NCBI RefSeq assembly: GCF_000294775.2
Contig: NZ_CP015506.1
Location: 1,649,501 to 1,713,500, forward strand
DNA: 64,000 bases
Source: Cytobacillus oceanisediminis 2691
Lineage (GTDB): Bacteria > Bacillota > Bacilli > Bacillales > Cytobacillaceae
Direction of reading: 5' to 3'
In this document: positions 17,731 to 27,715 of the stretch, in pieces
How the letters are laid out: every line of letters starts with the position of its first letter
Position numbering within the stretch: the stretch's first letter is position 1
Made by a program: the position numbers and the translations under genes
Notes under the pieces: model-generated
Databases searched by the model: none
What the model was told of the DNA's origin: nothing
The model's input: the letters and a program-made list of their open reading frames with translations, nothing else

Positions 17731-19230
17731 TGCGTCGTTTTTGATGGGCAGAAAAATATCTACATGCGTTCCTTTAGTTTCTTTGCTTGTAATAAAAATT
17801 TCACCGCCGAAAGAATGCAGAATGCGCCTGCAGACTACGAGGCCAAGGCCCGTGCCCGTTTCCTTTGAAGTGTAGAATGGATGGAAAATCTTTTCAATTT
17901 CATCTTCAGAGATGCCTGAACCTGTGTCCGCAATTTTAAGCTGACACTTAGAATGCATTTTATTTAGTTTAATTGTCAGCTTTCCTCCGCCCTCCATCGA
18001 TTCAAAAGCGTTTTTCGTTAAATTCAGGATAACCTGTTTCATCTGGTCTTTCGTACATTCGACCATGACAGGTTCATCTGAAATAGCAGATTCAAAAGTG
18101 ACATTGTGTAAATTGGCTTCGGAGAATATCAACGGTTCCAATTCCTTTATGATGTTTCTCAAATCCAGGGTTTCCATCTTTTGAGCTGCAGGTTTACCCA
18201 GAATTAAAAATTCACTTACAATTTCATTAATTCTGCTGATCTCATCATTTATAACTGAAAAGTAATACTGGTCATGTGTATTCGTATATTTTTCACTTAA
18301 TAGCTGTATAAGACCTTTTATTCCTGTTAAAGGGTTCCTGATTTCATGGGCTGTGCTGGCAGCCAGAGTACCCACCAGTTCCAGTTTTTGGAGCTCATTT
18401 TCCTTTTTTTCCTCTTCATTCTGCTTTTTAAGCCTTAAATACTTAATAAAGAGAAATAGAATATGGCTTATAATCATTAATACAAGGATAGCCTTAAAAG
18501 CATCTTTGACAATTGCCAGCATATCTCTTGGCGGCAATTCTACTTTTACACTCCAGGGAAGCCTGTCAATTGGAATTGAGATGCTATTCTGGCTGGAAAA
18601 TGATGAGTCACCATTCATGTTGATATCCATAATCGTTTCCCTTTCAGAATTAAGGACAGAAAGTCTTGCTTCTGGAGTAAGAAGTCTCATGATATTTTGT
18701 ACGTAATCCACCCTCATATGTGCCACAATAATAGAGATTACATCTCCATTGTCATTGAACACGGGTTTTCCTATCCCAACGACTGTTTGCCCATTGGTTA
18801 GTGTTTCAGGGGAGTTAGAGATTACAATATCTTTCGTGCGCGAAACCTCTTTAAGATATTTCTTATTAGATAAATCGGAGTTCGCTAAGAATTGATTGGA
18901 CCCTGTAAGAACCTTTCCGCTGGGATTAAGAAGGTAAATTCCGCCATATCGCGGATCCAGCTGATTGGCTTTTTGGAGCAGAGGCTCCAGTTTATCAGAG
19001 GGAGTGTCAGCACTTCCTGCAGTCAGTGATAACATATCAAGTGTGGTCACAGTTTCGGAAATAAACTGGTCCCAGCTTCTTTGGTGTATGGAGCCAATCC
19101 ATTTTGCTTCTTCCAGCCTTTCCTCATCATTTTGTTTAACAGAGTCCATAAAGAAAAAGATGCTGCCGGCCAAAGTGGGAATAATTACTGCGATTAAATA
19201 TAGTAGTAAATTTCGTTTTCGACTTTTCAT
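17728..19230 (-). CDS. Membrane sensor histidine kinase, KinD-like
   Basis: This 500-residue kinase has a membrane helix at about 8-28, an extracytoplasmic dCache-like sensor (about 35-240, with RYGGIYLLNPSGKVLTGSN), and a second helix at about 245-263. HisKA follows with His295 (STAHEIRNPLTGIKG), then HATPase (ADTGSGIS, GTGLGLVV). No response regulator is adjacent. Its place next to an mhqR-like gene equals B. subtilis kinD-mhqR, and the architecture matches KinD, a phosphorelay kinase. The ligand is not predictable from sequence alone. Confidence 0.88.
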   Translation of the reverse strand: MKSRKRNLLLYLIAVIIPTLAGSIFFFMDSVKQNDEERLEEAKWIGSIHQRSWDQFISETVTTLDMLSLTAGSADTPSDKLEPLLQKANQLDPRYGGIYLLNPSGKVLTGSNQFLANSDLSNKKYLKEVSRTKDIVISNSPETLTNGQTVVGIGKPVFNDNGDVISIIVAHMRVDYVQNIMRLLTPEARLSVLNSERETIMDINMNGDSSFSSQNSISIPIDRLPWSVKVELPPRDMLAIVKDAFKAILVLMIISHILFLFIKYLRLKKQNEEEKKENELQKLELVGTLAASTAHEIRNPLTGIKGLIQLLSEKYTNTHDQYYFSVINDEISRINEIVSEFLILGKPAAQKMETLDLRNIIKELEPLIFSEANLHNVTFESAISDEPVMVECTKDQMKQVILNLTKNAFESMEGGGKLTIKLNKMHSKCQLKIADTGSGISEDEIEKIFHPFYTSKETGTGLGLVVCRRILHSFGGEIFITSKETKGTHVDIFLPIKNDA

Positions 19231-19360
19231 CAGGTTAACTCCAGCATAATTAGGTTAATTTATTCATATCTAACTGACATTATCAATATTATACCATTTT
19301 GTGTTAAAAGAGGTTTATTTCTAACAAAGGAATGATATTTTATATGTAAGGAGGGGTTTG

Positions 19361-20944
19361 ATGAAATCAGAAGTTTTTCTCACGGTTTTGGCTACAAGTG
19401 ATGTCCATGGACATGTTTATCCATATTATTATGGAACTGGTGAGCATGCTGGTCATGGGCTGGGCAAGCTTGCAGCAATAATAAAGAAAGAAAAGGAACA
19501 ATCTGAGATCTCAATACTTATTGATAACGGGGATCTGATCCAGGGAACTCCTCTAACTTATTATTATTCCAGATACTTAAATAACCAAAAAAATCCCATG
19601 ATTCAAATATTAAATGAACTTGAATACGATGCAGCTGTAATCGGAAACCATGAATTCAACTATGGAAAGAACACACTTGCAAGAGCTGTCAGTGAATCCA
19701 ATTTCCCATGGCTGTCAGCCAATATATTATTTAATTCAACAAAAGAAACGTATTTCGGGCTTCCCTATAAAATAAAATCCTTCCCAAATGGCTTGAAAGC
19801 AGCAGTTATAGGTGTTACAACCCAGTATATTCCCAATTGGGAGAAAAGGCAGCATATTGAACATCTTGTTTTTGAATCTGCGGTGATCAGCTTAAAAAGG
19901 TGGGTTTCATATATTCAGGAGGAAGAAAAGCCGGATGTGATTATTGTCTCTTATCATGGCGGCTTTGAAAAGGATATCAGAACTGGTGAAGAGACGGAAG
20001 AACAAACAGGAGAAAATGAAGCATACCGGATCTGTACAGAAGTTCCTGGAATCGATGTTCTGATTACCGGGCATCAGCACCGTTTTATTGAAGGAGAACA
20101 AGTAAATGGTGTGGCTGTTGTTCAGCCGGGATTTAATGGTCAAGCGCTTGCAAAGGTCACCGTTAAATTCAGAAAGAAACATAATGATTGGCTGATTGAT
20201 GATAAACACTCTGCGTTAATCTATCCCGACGGAATACCGTCTGATAATGAGGTTCTGCAGCTGGCTGGGTATTATGAATCCAAAACCCAGAAATGGCTGG
20301 ATACGGAGATCGGTGAAATTGATGGTGATATGCTGATTGATGATATATTTGAGGCACGTACAGGGGAGCATCCGCTGATTGAATTCATTAATAAAGTGCA
20401 GATGGAAGCCTCAGGTGCTGATATTTCCTGCACTGCCTTATTTCATGAGGGGGCACCAGGATTCAAGTCTAAAGTAACGATGAGAGAAATTGTTTCTAAC
20501 TATATTTATCCAAATTCATTATGTGTCCTCAGAGTTGCAGGAAAGGACATTAAAGATGCTTTGGAGCGGTCTGCAGCTTATTTTGAATTGAACAGTGACG
20601 GAAAAATTATAGTGAATCCTGATTTTTCAAATCCAAAGCCACAGCATTATAATTACGATATGTGGGAAGGTATTGAGTATAAAATAGATGTTTCACGACA
20701 AAAGGGCAGCCGGATTACAAAGGTTTTGTATAAAGGGCATCCAATCAGGGAAGATGACGAGTATCATGTAGTAATGAACAATTACCGCGCTGCAGGCGGG
20801 GGAGGCTACAACATGTTCAAGGATAAGCCAGTGGTGAAAGAGATTTTAACCGATATGACCGAATTGATTGCAGACTATTTTTTGGAAAAGAAAAAGGTAA
20901 TTCCAACTCTTAATCACAATTGGGAGGTTGTTTCGGGCAAATGA
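19361..20944 (+). CDS. Bifunctional metallophosphatase/5'-nucleotidase family protein
   Basis: This 527-residue protein has the calcineurin-type dimetal motifs ATSDVHGH, DNGDLIQG, GNHEFNYG, SYHGG and TGHQHRF. A C-terminal 5'-nucleotidase domain follows (NNYRAAGGGGYNMF). No signal peptide or anchor is visible, so it appears cytosolic, unlike secreted UshA types; YunD of B. subtilis is a comparable case. AAGGAGG lies 6 bases before ATG 19361. Nucleotide or related phosphoester hydrolysis is the likely reaction. Confidence 0.9.
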   Translation: MKSEVFLTVLATSDVHGHVYPYYYGTGEHAGHGLGKLAAIIKKEKEQSEISILIDNGDLIQGTPLTYYYSRYLNNQKNPMIQILNELEYDAAVIGNHEFNYGKNTLARAVSESNFPWLSANILFNSTKETYFGLPYKIKSFPNGLKAAVIGVTTQYIPNWEKRQHIEHLVFESAVISLKRWVSYIQEEEKPDVIIVSYHGGFEKDIRTGEETEEQTGENEAYRICTEVPGIDVLITGHQHRFIEGEQVNGVAVVQPGFNGQALAKVTVKFRKKHNDWLIDDKHSALIYPDGIPSDNEVLQLAGYYESKTQKWLDTEIGEIDGDMLIDDIFEARTGEHPLIEFINKVQMEASGADISCTALFHEGAPGFKSKVTMREIVSNYIYPNSLCVLRVAGKDIKDALERSAAYFELNSDGKIIVNPDFSNPKPQHYNYDMWEGIEYKIDVSRQKGSRITKVLYKGHPIREDDEYHVVMNNYRAAGGGGYNMFKDKPVVKEILTDMTELIADYFLEKKKVIPTLNHNWEVVSGK

Positions 20945-20959
20945 TCCGGATGTGTTAAA

Positions 20960-20988
20960 TTGACAGCTTTCTTCCTGTTTTCTATAAT
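20960..20988 (+). promoter_or_regulatory. Consensus SigA promoter of the MarR gene
   Basis: TTGACA (20960-20965), a 17-base spacer and TATAAT (20983-20988) match consensus exactly. Confidence 0.85.
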
Positions 20989-21037
20989 GATTGAGAATTG
21001 AATTTATGTATACGCTACTAATTAAAAGGAAAAGGGA

Positions 21038-21502
21038 TTGGATAAAATGGGGTCTGAACAAATTGACCAATCGTTGAAATTGTTTATTGTCCTGTCCAGG
21101 GCATATAGGGCAATAAATGAAAATGTAAATAAACTAATACAAACATATGGAGTGAATCCAACTGAATTTGCTGTTCTGGAACTGCTATACCATAAGGGTG
21201 ACCAGCCTTTGCAGCAAATCGGCGGGAAAATACTATTGGCCAGCGGAAGCATCACTTATGTAGTGGACAAGCTTGAGCAGAAAGGCTTGTTGAAAAGGGT
21301 CGCATGCCCTAATGACAGAAGAGTTACCTTTGCGCAAATAACAGATAAGGGAAAAGACTTTATCGAAAACATATTCCCTGACCATGAAAAGCATATCCAT
21401 TCTTTAATGTCCGAGCTTACTCCAGAAGAAAAAGGAACAGCCATTGAGTTATTAAAGAAGCTTGGACTATCTATCTCCAATGATAAAAATAGCTTACAAT
21501 AA
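21038..21502 (+). CDS. mhqR: MarR-family regulator, MhqR-like
   Basis: This winged-helix MarR protein is 154 residues from the TTG at 21038, or 151 from ATG 21047; the start is uncertain. The recognition region LLASGSITYVVDKLEQKGLL and wing CPNDRRVTFAQIT are typical. Similarity and the kinase-mhqR neighbourhood suggest the B. subtilis repressor that senses 2-methylhydroquinone and other quinone electrophiles. No dioxygenase or azoreductase target is nearby, so targets would be elsewhere. Confidence 0.75.
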   Translation: MDKMGSEQIDQSLKLFIVLSRAYRAINENVNKLIQTYGVNPTEFAVLELLYHKGDQPLQQIGGKILLASGSITYVVDKLEQKGLLKRVACPNDRRVTFAQITDKGKDFIENIFPDHEKHIHSLMSELTPEEKGTAIELLKKLGLSISNDKNSLQ

Positions 21503-21504
21503 CT

Positions 21505-21531
21505 AAAACAGCCTTGACCGGCTGTTTTTTA
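21505..21531 (+). terminator. Terminator after the MarR gene
   Basis: ACAGCC and GGCTGT pair around TTGACC, followed by six T. Confidence 0.85.
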
Positions 21532-21576
21532 TTTTGTGCTTTATAGATATGTTCAGGGGAGGAATTAACCAAATAT

Positions 21577-21583
21577 TGTCGAA
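21577..21583 (+). promoter_or_regulatory. Spo0A box-like heptamer upstream of the M3 peptidase
   Basis: TGTCGAA (in TTGTCGAAA) matches the 0A-box consensus about 55 bases before the oligoendopeptidase start. Binding is an inference. Confidence 0.35.
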
Positions 21584-21637
21584 ATAGTTTAGTGGTTTAA
21601 TTAAAATCGATTTACATATACACGAGGGGGCAATAAT

Positions 21638-23332
21638 GTGAGATTTGAAGACTATACATACGTTCGTCCGGATCTTGATACAGTACAGGGGAAATTCGAA
21701 GCAGCGCTTGAGAAATTTGAAAACGCAGCTTCTGCAGACCAGCAAAATCAAGCTATGAAAGAAATTAATGATATTCGCAATGATGTCGGCACTATGTTCA
21801 ACCTTTGTTATATCCGTCATTCAGTCGATACGAATGATGAATTTTACAAAGCAGAGCAGGATTATATGGATGAGATTCAGCCTGAAGTAGAAGGGTTTGT
21901 TACAAAGTATTATCAGGCTTTGGTTAATTCCAGGTTCAGGGCAGAGCTCGAAGAAAAATGGGGGAATCAGCTTTTTGCACTTGCGGAAGCCCAATTGAAG
22001 GTGTTCTCGCCAGAGATTGTTCCGCTTTTGCAAAAAGAAAATAAGCTCTCATCAGAGTATACTAAGTTAATTGCTTCAGCCAAAATTCATTTTGAAGGTG
22101 AAGAACGCACTCTTGCCCAATTGGAGCCATTTACTGAATCTACAGATCGGGAAATGCGCAAAAAAGCAAGCGAGGCACGCTTTGGTTTCCTGGCAGATAA
22201 TGAGAAAGAGCTGGACCGTATTTATGATGAGCTTGTCAAGGTTAGAACAGAGATTGCCCATAAACTTGGATATTCGAATTTTGTTGAACTGGCTTATTTC
22301 CGTATGTATCGAACTGATTATAACGCCGAAATGGTTGCAAATTTCCGCAAGCAGGTGAAGGATTTCATCGTCCCAATCGCCACAAGGCTAAAGGAACGGC
22401 AAAGAGAGAGGATTGGCGTTGACAAGCTGAAATTTTACGATGAAGGATTTGAATTTAAAACAGGAAATGCTGTACCCAAAGGCAATCCTGAATGGATTAT
22501 TGAAAACGGACAAAAAATGTATGATGAGCTTTCCAGAGAAACCAGTGAATTTTTCTCTTATATGAGAGAAAATAATCTTATGGACCTGGTGGCCAAAAAG
22601 GGAAAAGCAGGGGGCGGCTATTGCACTTATATTGAGAACTATAAATCCCCATTCATTTTCTCAAACTTCAATGGGACGTCAGGAGATATTGATGTTCTTA
22701 CTCATGAAGCAGGCCATGCATTCCAGGTGTATTCAAGCAGTCATTATGAGATACCTGAATATAACTGGCCAACTTATGAAGCTGCAGAAATTCATTCCAT
22801 GAGTATGGAATTTTTCACATGGCCATGGATGGAGGGCTTCTTTAAAGATGATACTGAGAAATACAAGTTTTCCCATTTGAGTGGAGGACTGCTATTCTTG
22901 CCTTATGGCGTATCAGTTGATGAATTCCAGCATTGGGTATATGAAAACCCGGATGCATCACCTCAGGAAAGAAAACAGGCTTGGAGAGAAATTGAGAAGA
23001 AATACTTGCCGCATAAAGATTATGATGGCAATGAGTATTTGGAGAACGGCGGATTCTGGCAGCGGCAGGGCCATATCTACAATTCACCTTTCTATTATAT
23101 CGATTATACATTGGCACAGATCTGTGCATTCCAATTCTGGAAACGGTCCCGGGAGAATCAGGAAGCAGCATGGAAAGATTATTTGAAACTGTGCCAGCTT
23201 GGCGGCAGCAAACCTTTTACCGGACTGGTAAAAGAAGCTGGGTTGATTTCTCCTTTTGAAGAGGGATGTGTCGAGTCAGTTATCGGGGAAATTGAGAATT
23301 GGCTGAATTCAGTGGATGATAAAAGTTTATAA
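21638..23332 (+). CDS. M3-family oligoendopeptidase (PepF-like)
   Basis: This 564-residue zinc metallopeptidase has the HExxH motif HEAGH at about residues 356-360 and the downstream Glu helix EIHSMSMEFFTWPW. It cleaves short peptides in the cytosol; there is no signal peptide. The GTG start at 21638 follows GAGGGGG by 7 bases. It has its own transcription unit and ends at a perfect hairpin shared with clpE. Confidence 0.92.
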   Translation: MRFEDYTYVRPDLDTVQGKFEAALEKFENAASADQQNQAMKEINDIRNDVGTMFNLCYIRHSVDTNDEFYKAEQDYMDEIQPEVEGFVTKYYQALVNSRFRAELEEKWGNQLFALAEAQLKVFSPEIVPLLQKENKLSSEYTKLIASAKIHFEGEERTLAQLEPFTESTDREMRKKASEARFGFLADNEKELDRIYDELVKVRTEIAHKLGYSNFVELAYFRMYRTDYNAEMVANFRKQVKDFIVPIATRLKERQRERIGVDKLKFYDEGFEFKTGNAVPKGNPEWIIENGQKMYDELSRETSEFFSYMRENNLMDLVAKKGKAGGGYCTYIENYKSPFIFSNFNGTSGDIDVLTHEAGHAFQVYSSSHYEIPEYNWPTYEAAEIHSMSMEFFTWPWMEGFFKDDTEKYKFSHLSGGLLFLPYGVSVDEFQHWVYENPDASPQERKQAWREIEKKYLPHKDYDGNEYLENGGFWQRQGHIYNSPFYYIDYTLAQICAFQFWKRSRENQEAAWKDYLKLCQLGGSKPFTGLVKEAGLISPFEEGCVESVIGEIENWLNSVDDKSL

Positions 23333-23340
23333 ACAAATAA

Positions 23341-23375
23341 AAAAGAGCCGGAAGTTATTTAATTCCGGCTCTTTT
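23341..23375. terminator. Bidirectional terminator between M3 peptidase and clpE
   Basis: AAAAGAGCCGGAA and TTCCGGCTCTTTT form a perfect 13-bp stem with a 9-base loop. Confidence 0.92.
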
Positions 23376-23383
23376 CGTTCTTT

Positions 23384-25528
23384 TTAGCGGATGGGTTTAA
23401 TAACAATTGCTTCGTCTTCGAGATTGGCCTGTAATTGGCTATTTCCGCCATGATCAATGATGAAATCAGCAATCTTGTCTTCAAGTTCATCCTGGATGAT
23501 CCTTCTTAATGGCCGTGCGCCAAAAGCAGGATGATATCCTTCTGCTGCTAATTTCTCCTTGGCTTCCTGGGTAACAGTCAATTCTATATCCTGCTCATTT
23601 AATGTTTCCTGAAGGTCATTGAGCATTAAGTCGACAATTTTCAATAAATGCTCTTTTTCCAAAGCTTTAAATTCAATAATGCTATCAAAACGGTTCAGGA
23701 ATTCAGGCTTAAAGAAGCTGCCGAGTGATTCAAGAATGTTTGACTCCATGACGGCGTCAGCTGTGCCAAATCCAACATGGATTTCCTTTTGCCCAGCTCC
23801 TGCATTGCTGGTCATGATAATGACTGTATCTTTAAAGCTGACAGTGCGGCCTTGGCTATCTGTCAGGCGTCCATCCTCCAGAATTTGAAGGAACATGTGC
23901 TGTACATCCGGATGTGCTTTTTCTATCTCATCAAGCAGAATGATGCTGTACGGGTTTCTGCGCACCTTCTCAGTAAGCTGTCCGGCTTCTTCATGACCCA
24001 CATATCCTGGAGGGGAACCGATAATTTTTGATACGCTGTGTTTTTCCATATATTCACTCATATCAAGCCTTATCATGCTTTCTTTTGAGCCGAATAGCTC
24101 TTGGGCAAGTGTTTTGGTTAACTCAGTCTTTCCGACCCCTGTTGGCCCGACAAATAGAAATGATCCAATTGGGCGGTCCTTTGATTTAAGTCCTGCACGG
24201 CTTCGGCGAATTGCCTTTGCAACTTTTTGCACGGCTTCCGCCTGTCCGATTACTTTTTCAGCAAGGCTTTCCTCAAGGTTCTGCATTTTTTCCTGTTCAT
24301 CTTCTGCTAATTTGCCGACAGGAATCCCGGTTTTCTTTTCGATAATCTCCTGAATATGGCTAACGTCAATAACTGGCCGTTCTGCCTTGTTGTCCCCGTT
24401 TAGTGCCTGCTGGAGTTTTAGTTCCTTTTCACGGAGTTTTACAGCCTCTTCATATTTTTCTTCATTTAATACAAGTTCTTTCTGCCTGCTGATTTCTTTC
24501 AGCTGATTTTCAATATCATCTGCAGGTATATATCCTGATTGAAGATTCATTTTAGAACCTGCTTCATCCATTAAATCAATGGCTTTGTCAGGCAGGAACC
24601 GATCCTGAATATAGCGGCTTGACAGCTGCACACATGCCTTGATGGCATCTTCTGTAAAAGAAACATCATGATAGTCTTCATATTTTTGTTTCAGTCCAAA
24701 CAGGATATTAATTGCCTCATCAGGTGTCGGCTCATCTACATGTACAGGCTGGAATCTGCGTTCTAGTGCAGGATCTTTTTCAATTTGGCGGTATTCTTTC
24801 AAAGTGGTTGCTCCGACCACTTGAAGCTCTCCTCTTGCAAGGGCTGGCTTCAGAATATTGCCTGCATCCATTGACCCCTCAGCTGATCCTGCTCCGACAA
24901 GAAGATGAATTTCATCTATAAAGAGAATAATGTTCTTCCGTGACTGAAGCTCAGAGATCAGCTGCTTCATGCGTTCCTCGAATTGGCCGCGGATGCCTGT
25001 GTTTGCAACCAGAGACGCCACATCAAGCAAATAGACTTCTTTATTTTGAAGTTTCTTTGGTGCATTTCCCTCGGCAATCTTAATGGCTAGCCCTTCGGCA
25101 ATAGCTGTTTTTCCTACTCCTGGTTCACCGATTAAGACCGGATTATTTTTGCTTCTTCTATTTAATATTTCAATCACACGATATACTTCATCGTCCCGTC
25201 CGATGACTGGGTCGATTAAACCAGCTTTGGCAAGCTGTGTAAGATTTTGTCCGAATTGATCTATAAAACCGCCGTTGCCATGACTGTATCCCGGTGCTTC
25301 GTTTAGAGCATAGTTTTCATTCCCTTGGGATGCAGCCATTTTCTTGAAGAAATCCTCTAATGGCATTTGGCCAAAACCTGAAAAACCGCTCAAAGCAGGC
25401 CCAAAGGAAGTAAGGCTATTTTGCTTTTCATAACAGTTATGGCATAGGTGTAGATTACGCTCATTTCCATTCACATTCAGTCTTAATTGTACATTTGCTT
25501 GTTTTGTTTGACATTTTTGACAAAGCAT
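23384..25528 (-). CDS. clpE: ATP-dependent Clp protease ATPase ClpE
   Basis: This HSP100 unfoldase of about 714 residues has the ClpE-specific N-terminal zinc finger (CQKC, then CHNC). It carries two AAA+ modules with Walker A GEPGVGKT and GPTGVGKT, a UVR-like middle helix ([17 protein letters not shown]) and a ClpP-type C-terminal domain. It feeds proteins to ClpP in heat and protein stress. ATG 25528 follows GGAGGG by 7 bases. Two CtsR operators upstream explain regulation. Confidence 0.96.
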   Translation of the reverse strand: MLCQKCQTKQANVQLRLNVNGNERNLHLCHNCYEKQNSLTSFGPALSGFSGFGQMPLEDFFKKMAASQGNENYALNEAPGYSHGNGGFIDQFGQNLTQLAKAGLIDPVIGRDDEVYRVIEILNRRSKNNPVLIGEPGVGKTAIAEGLAIKIAEGNAPKKLQNKEVYLLDVASLVANTGIRGQFEERMKQLISELQSRKNIILFIDEIHLLVGAGSAEGSMDAGNILKPALARGELQVVGATTLKEYRQIEKDPALERRFQPVHVDEPTPDEAINILFGLKQKYEDYHDVSFTEDAIKACVQLSSRYIQDRFLPDKAIDLMDEAGSKMNLQSGYIPADDIENQLKEISRQKELVLNEEKYEEAVKLREKELKLQQALNGDNKAERPVIDVSHIQEIIEKKTGIPVGKLAEDEQEKMQNLEESLAEKVIGQAEAVQKVAKAIRRSRAGLKSKDRPIGSFLFVGPTGVGKTELTKTLAQELFGSKESMIRLDMSEYMEKHSVSKIIGSPPGYVGHEEAGQLTEKVRRNPYSIILLDEIEKAHPDVQHMFLQILEDGRLTDSQGRTVSFKDTVIIMTSNAGAGQKEIHVGFGTADAVMESNILESLGSFFKPEFLNRFDSIIEFKALEKEHLLKIVDLMLNDLQETLNEQDIELTVTQEAKEKLAAEGYHPAFGARPLRRIIQDELEDKIADFIIDHGGNSQLQANLEDEAIVIKPIR

Positions 25529-25560
25529 TTTGCATCCCTCCATTAATAGTTTGGTCTGAC

Positions 25561-25611
25561 TTTGACTATATTTGACCTAATATCCACATTATAATTTGAC
25601 CTTCTTTGACT
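25561..25611 (-). promoter_or_regulatory. Two CtsR operators upstream of clpE
   Basis: On the minus strand, GGTCAAATATAGTCAAA (25577-25561) and AGTCAAAGAAGGTCAAA (25611-25595) match the CtsR heptad repeat RGTCAAA-N3-RGTCAAA. CtsR represses clp genes and is inactivated by heat. Two sites fit the strongly repressed clpE of B. subtilis. Confidence 0.92.
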
Positions 25612-25725
25612 TTCAAGTGATTTGTATTGTTATTTTTAACCAAAACTGAAGTTTAGCCATAATGCAAAAAAGCTCGTCTTTGTTTGTACTAGCCTACATA
25701 TATTGGAAAGGAAGGAGGAGATTAA

Positions 25726-26784
25726 GTGAAGACAAATTGGGGGGCAGCTTTCCAGATCGCTGCCGTTTATGTGGGAACCGTGGTGGGAGCGGGCTTTGCC
25801 ACTGGCAGAGAGATTGTGGAGTTTTTTTCCCGATTTGGTTTTATCGGATTAATTGGGATTATAATGAGCGGCTATATCTTTATTTTTCTCGGTTCCAAAT
25901 TAATGAGAATCTCTGCACGAATAAAGGCTGCATCATATCAGGAATTGAATGAATATTTATTTGGAAGATTTTTTGGTTCTGCCATTAATATATTGATGCT
26001 GTTTATGCTGCTGGGCGTTTGCGCCGTCATGCTGTCGGGAGCTGGTGCAGTGTTTGAAGAACAGATCGGCATCAGCAAAACTGCAGGGTTGCTCATAACG
26101 ATAGGGTTAACGATTATCACAATGATAGTGGGCATTCGCGGATTATTCGCTGTGAATACGTTTGTTGTTCCAATGATGATTGCATTTAGCTTTATTTTAT
26201 TGTTCATAAGCATGAAGCTTCCTAGTTTTGCAGATCAGGTTCTATTTATCCCATATGCTGAAGATGGATGGAAAGCAGTTGTGGCTCCGTTTTCATATAC
26301 GGCTCTGAATTTGACATTAGCACAAGCAGTCTTAGTGCCTGTGGCTTCAGAAATAAATGATGATCGGACAATAAAGTGGGGTGGATACCTTGGTGGAGCC
26401 GCACTGACTCTTATCCTGCTTTCCAGCCATTTGACACTGATGATGCTCCCAAATCAGCAGGCTTATGATATCCCAATGGCCGCAATTGTGAAGACATTGG
26501 CATCATCTTTCTATTGGATATTTGTTTTTGTCATCTATGGTGAAATTTTCACTTCTGTTATTGGGAATGTGTTTGGGATCGAGAGGCAGGTAAAAAAATA
26601 TATTTCCGTGCCGAGTATTATAATTGTGGGCTTTATCTTTATAGTTTGTTACTTTATCAGTTTGATCAATTACGGAACCTTGCTTTCCTATTTATATCCG
26701 GTTTTCGGATATGTAAGTTTGACATTTATTATTCTTCTGTGGATGAAACCATTTGATAATGGAAGTAAAGGCAAGAAAGCTTAA
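25726..26784 (+). CDS. ykvI: YkvI family membrane protein
   Basis: This 352-residue protein has about ten membrane helices, beginning AAFQIAAVYVGTVVGAGFATGREIVEFFS. It belongs to the YkvI family, a relative of amino-acid/Na+ transporter folds; the substrate is unknown. The GTG start at 25726 follows GGAGGA. Adjacency to clpE is conserved with B. subtilis. Confidence 0.85.
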   Translation: MKTNWGAAFQIAAVYVGTVVGAGFATGREIVEFFSRFGFIGLIGIIMSGYIFIFLGSKLMRISARIKAASYQELNEYLFGRFFGSAINILMLFMLLGVCAVMLSGAGAVFEEQIGISKTAGLLITIGLTIITMIVGIRGLFAVNTFVVPMMIAFSFILLFISMKLPSFADQVLFIPYAEDGWKAVVAPFSYTALNLTLAQAVLVPVASEINDDRTIKWGGYLGGAALTLILLSSHLTLMMLPNQQAYDIPMAAIVKTLASSFYWIFVFVIYGEIFTSVIGNVFGIERQVKKYISVPSIIIVGFIFIVCYFISLINYGTLLSYLYPVFGYVSLTFIILLWMKPFDNGSKGKKA

Positions 26785-26796
26785 AAAAGCTAAATA

Positions 26797-26823
26797 AAGA
26801 GATCCGTATTGCACGGATCTCTT
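26797..26823. terminator. Bidirectional terminator between ykvI and lipoprotein gene
   Basis: AAGAGATCCGT and ACGGATCTCTT form a perfect 11-bp stem around a 5-base loop. Confidence 0.88.
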
Positions 26824-26833
26824 ATTCACTCCA

Positions 26834-27517
26834 TTATTTTTGCGGCTCCTCTTTCATAATGGTTTTCGCCATCTGAAGGAAAGCCTCTTCATGATCAGCT
26901 TCTTCCTTATTGAATAGGGTAAGCTTCAGTGAAAGATCTTCGTTTTTCACTAGATAGGCTGAAACCTTCTCGCCGTTTCCTTCAGCCTTCATAACATTAG
27001 CATCTTTGTAAAAATCATCTGAAGGAGCATCAGCTGTCTGCACATTTTCGCTAACAGCTCCTAATTGTGCTTTTGTGTTTTCTTCGATCATGTTCCAATC
27101 TGCATCATTCGGAAGAAGTTCAATACGCATGAATACCTGATCATTTTCTGAAAGGTATAAAACATCCTTATTAGGCTCCTCGGCAGTTAGTTCATAGGCG
27201 GGCAGAACGTACATAGAATAATTCTGATTATCACTATGTTTCAGGAAGGCAGTCTCTTCCTTGGCTTCACCCTCAACCGTATAAGTCATGTTCTGTTCAA
27301 GGATTCTGATTACGCTCTGTCCTTCATCCACAGTGCCCTCTTCTGCTGGATCCTGTTCTTCAGTTTGCTCTTGTCCATCCTGTCCATCTGAAGCTGTTTC
27401 TTCTTCATTTTGCCCAGGATCTGATCCATTGCCGGAATCATTCTGAGACGTGCCGCAGCCTGCCAGGATAACAGCAAATAAACCCAGAATTAACATAAAT
27501 TTCGCCATGAATTTCAT
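26834..27517 (-). CDS. Hypothetical lipoprotein
   Basis: This 227-residue protein has a lipoprotein signal peptide (lipobox LAGC at about residues 18-21). An acidic, Q/E/D/G-rich low-complexity linker follows (about 25-65), then a globular domain of unknown function (RILEQNMTYTVEGEAKEETA onward). It should be anchored to the outer face of the membrane. GGGAGG lies about 11 bases before the chosen ATG; an internal ATG three codons later is possible. Confidence 0.75.
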   Translation of the reverse strand: MKFMAKFMLILGLFAVILAGCGTSQNDSGNGSDPGQNEEETASDGQDGQEQTEEQDPAEEGTVDEGQSVIRILEQNMTYTVEGEAKEETAFLKHSDNQNYSMYVLPAYELTAEEPNKDVLYLSENDQVFMRIELLPNDADWNMIEENTKAQLGAVSENVQTADAPSDDFYKDANVMKAEGNGEKVSAYLVKNEDLSLKLTLFNKEEADHEEAFLQMAKTIMKEEPQK

Positions 27518-27655
27518 TAATGTTCCATCCTCCCGTTGTTACTTCTAGCGCTTTTGCATAATTAGACGTAAGTGGAATAAAAGAGTTACATATAAATTCC
27601 TATTAATTAGTACATTACCATTTATGTAAAACATCGACAAGACTCAACAAAAACT

Positions 27656-27686
27656 TTAAAAAAAGACAATCCATTAAGGATTGTCT
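27656..27686 (-). terminator. Terminator of the CPBP protease gene
   Basis: On the minus strand GACAATCC and GGATTGTC pair around 5 bases, followed by seven T. Confidence 0.85.
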
Positions 27687-27715
27687 AATCAACATTGAAT
27701 CTGCACGTGGCCATT

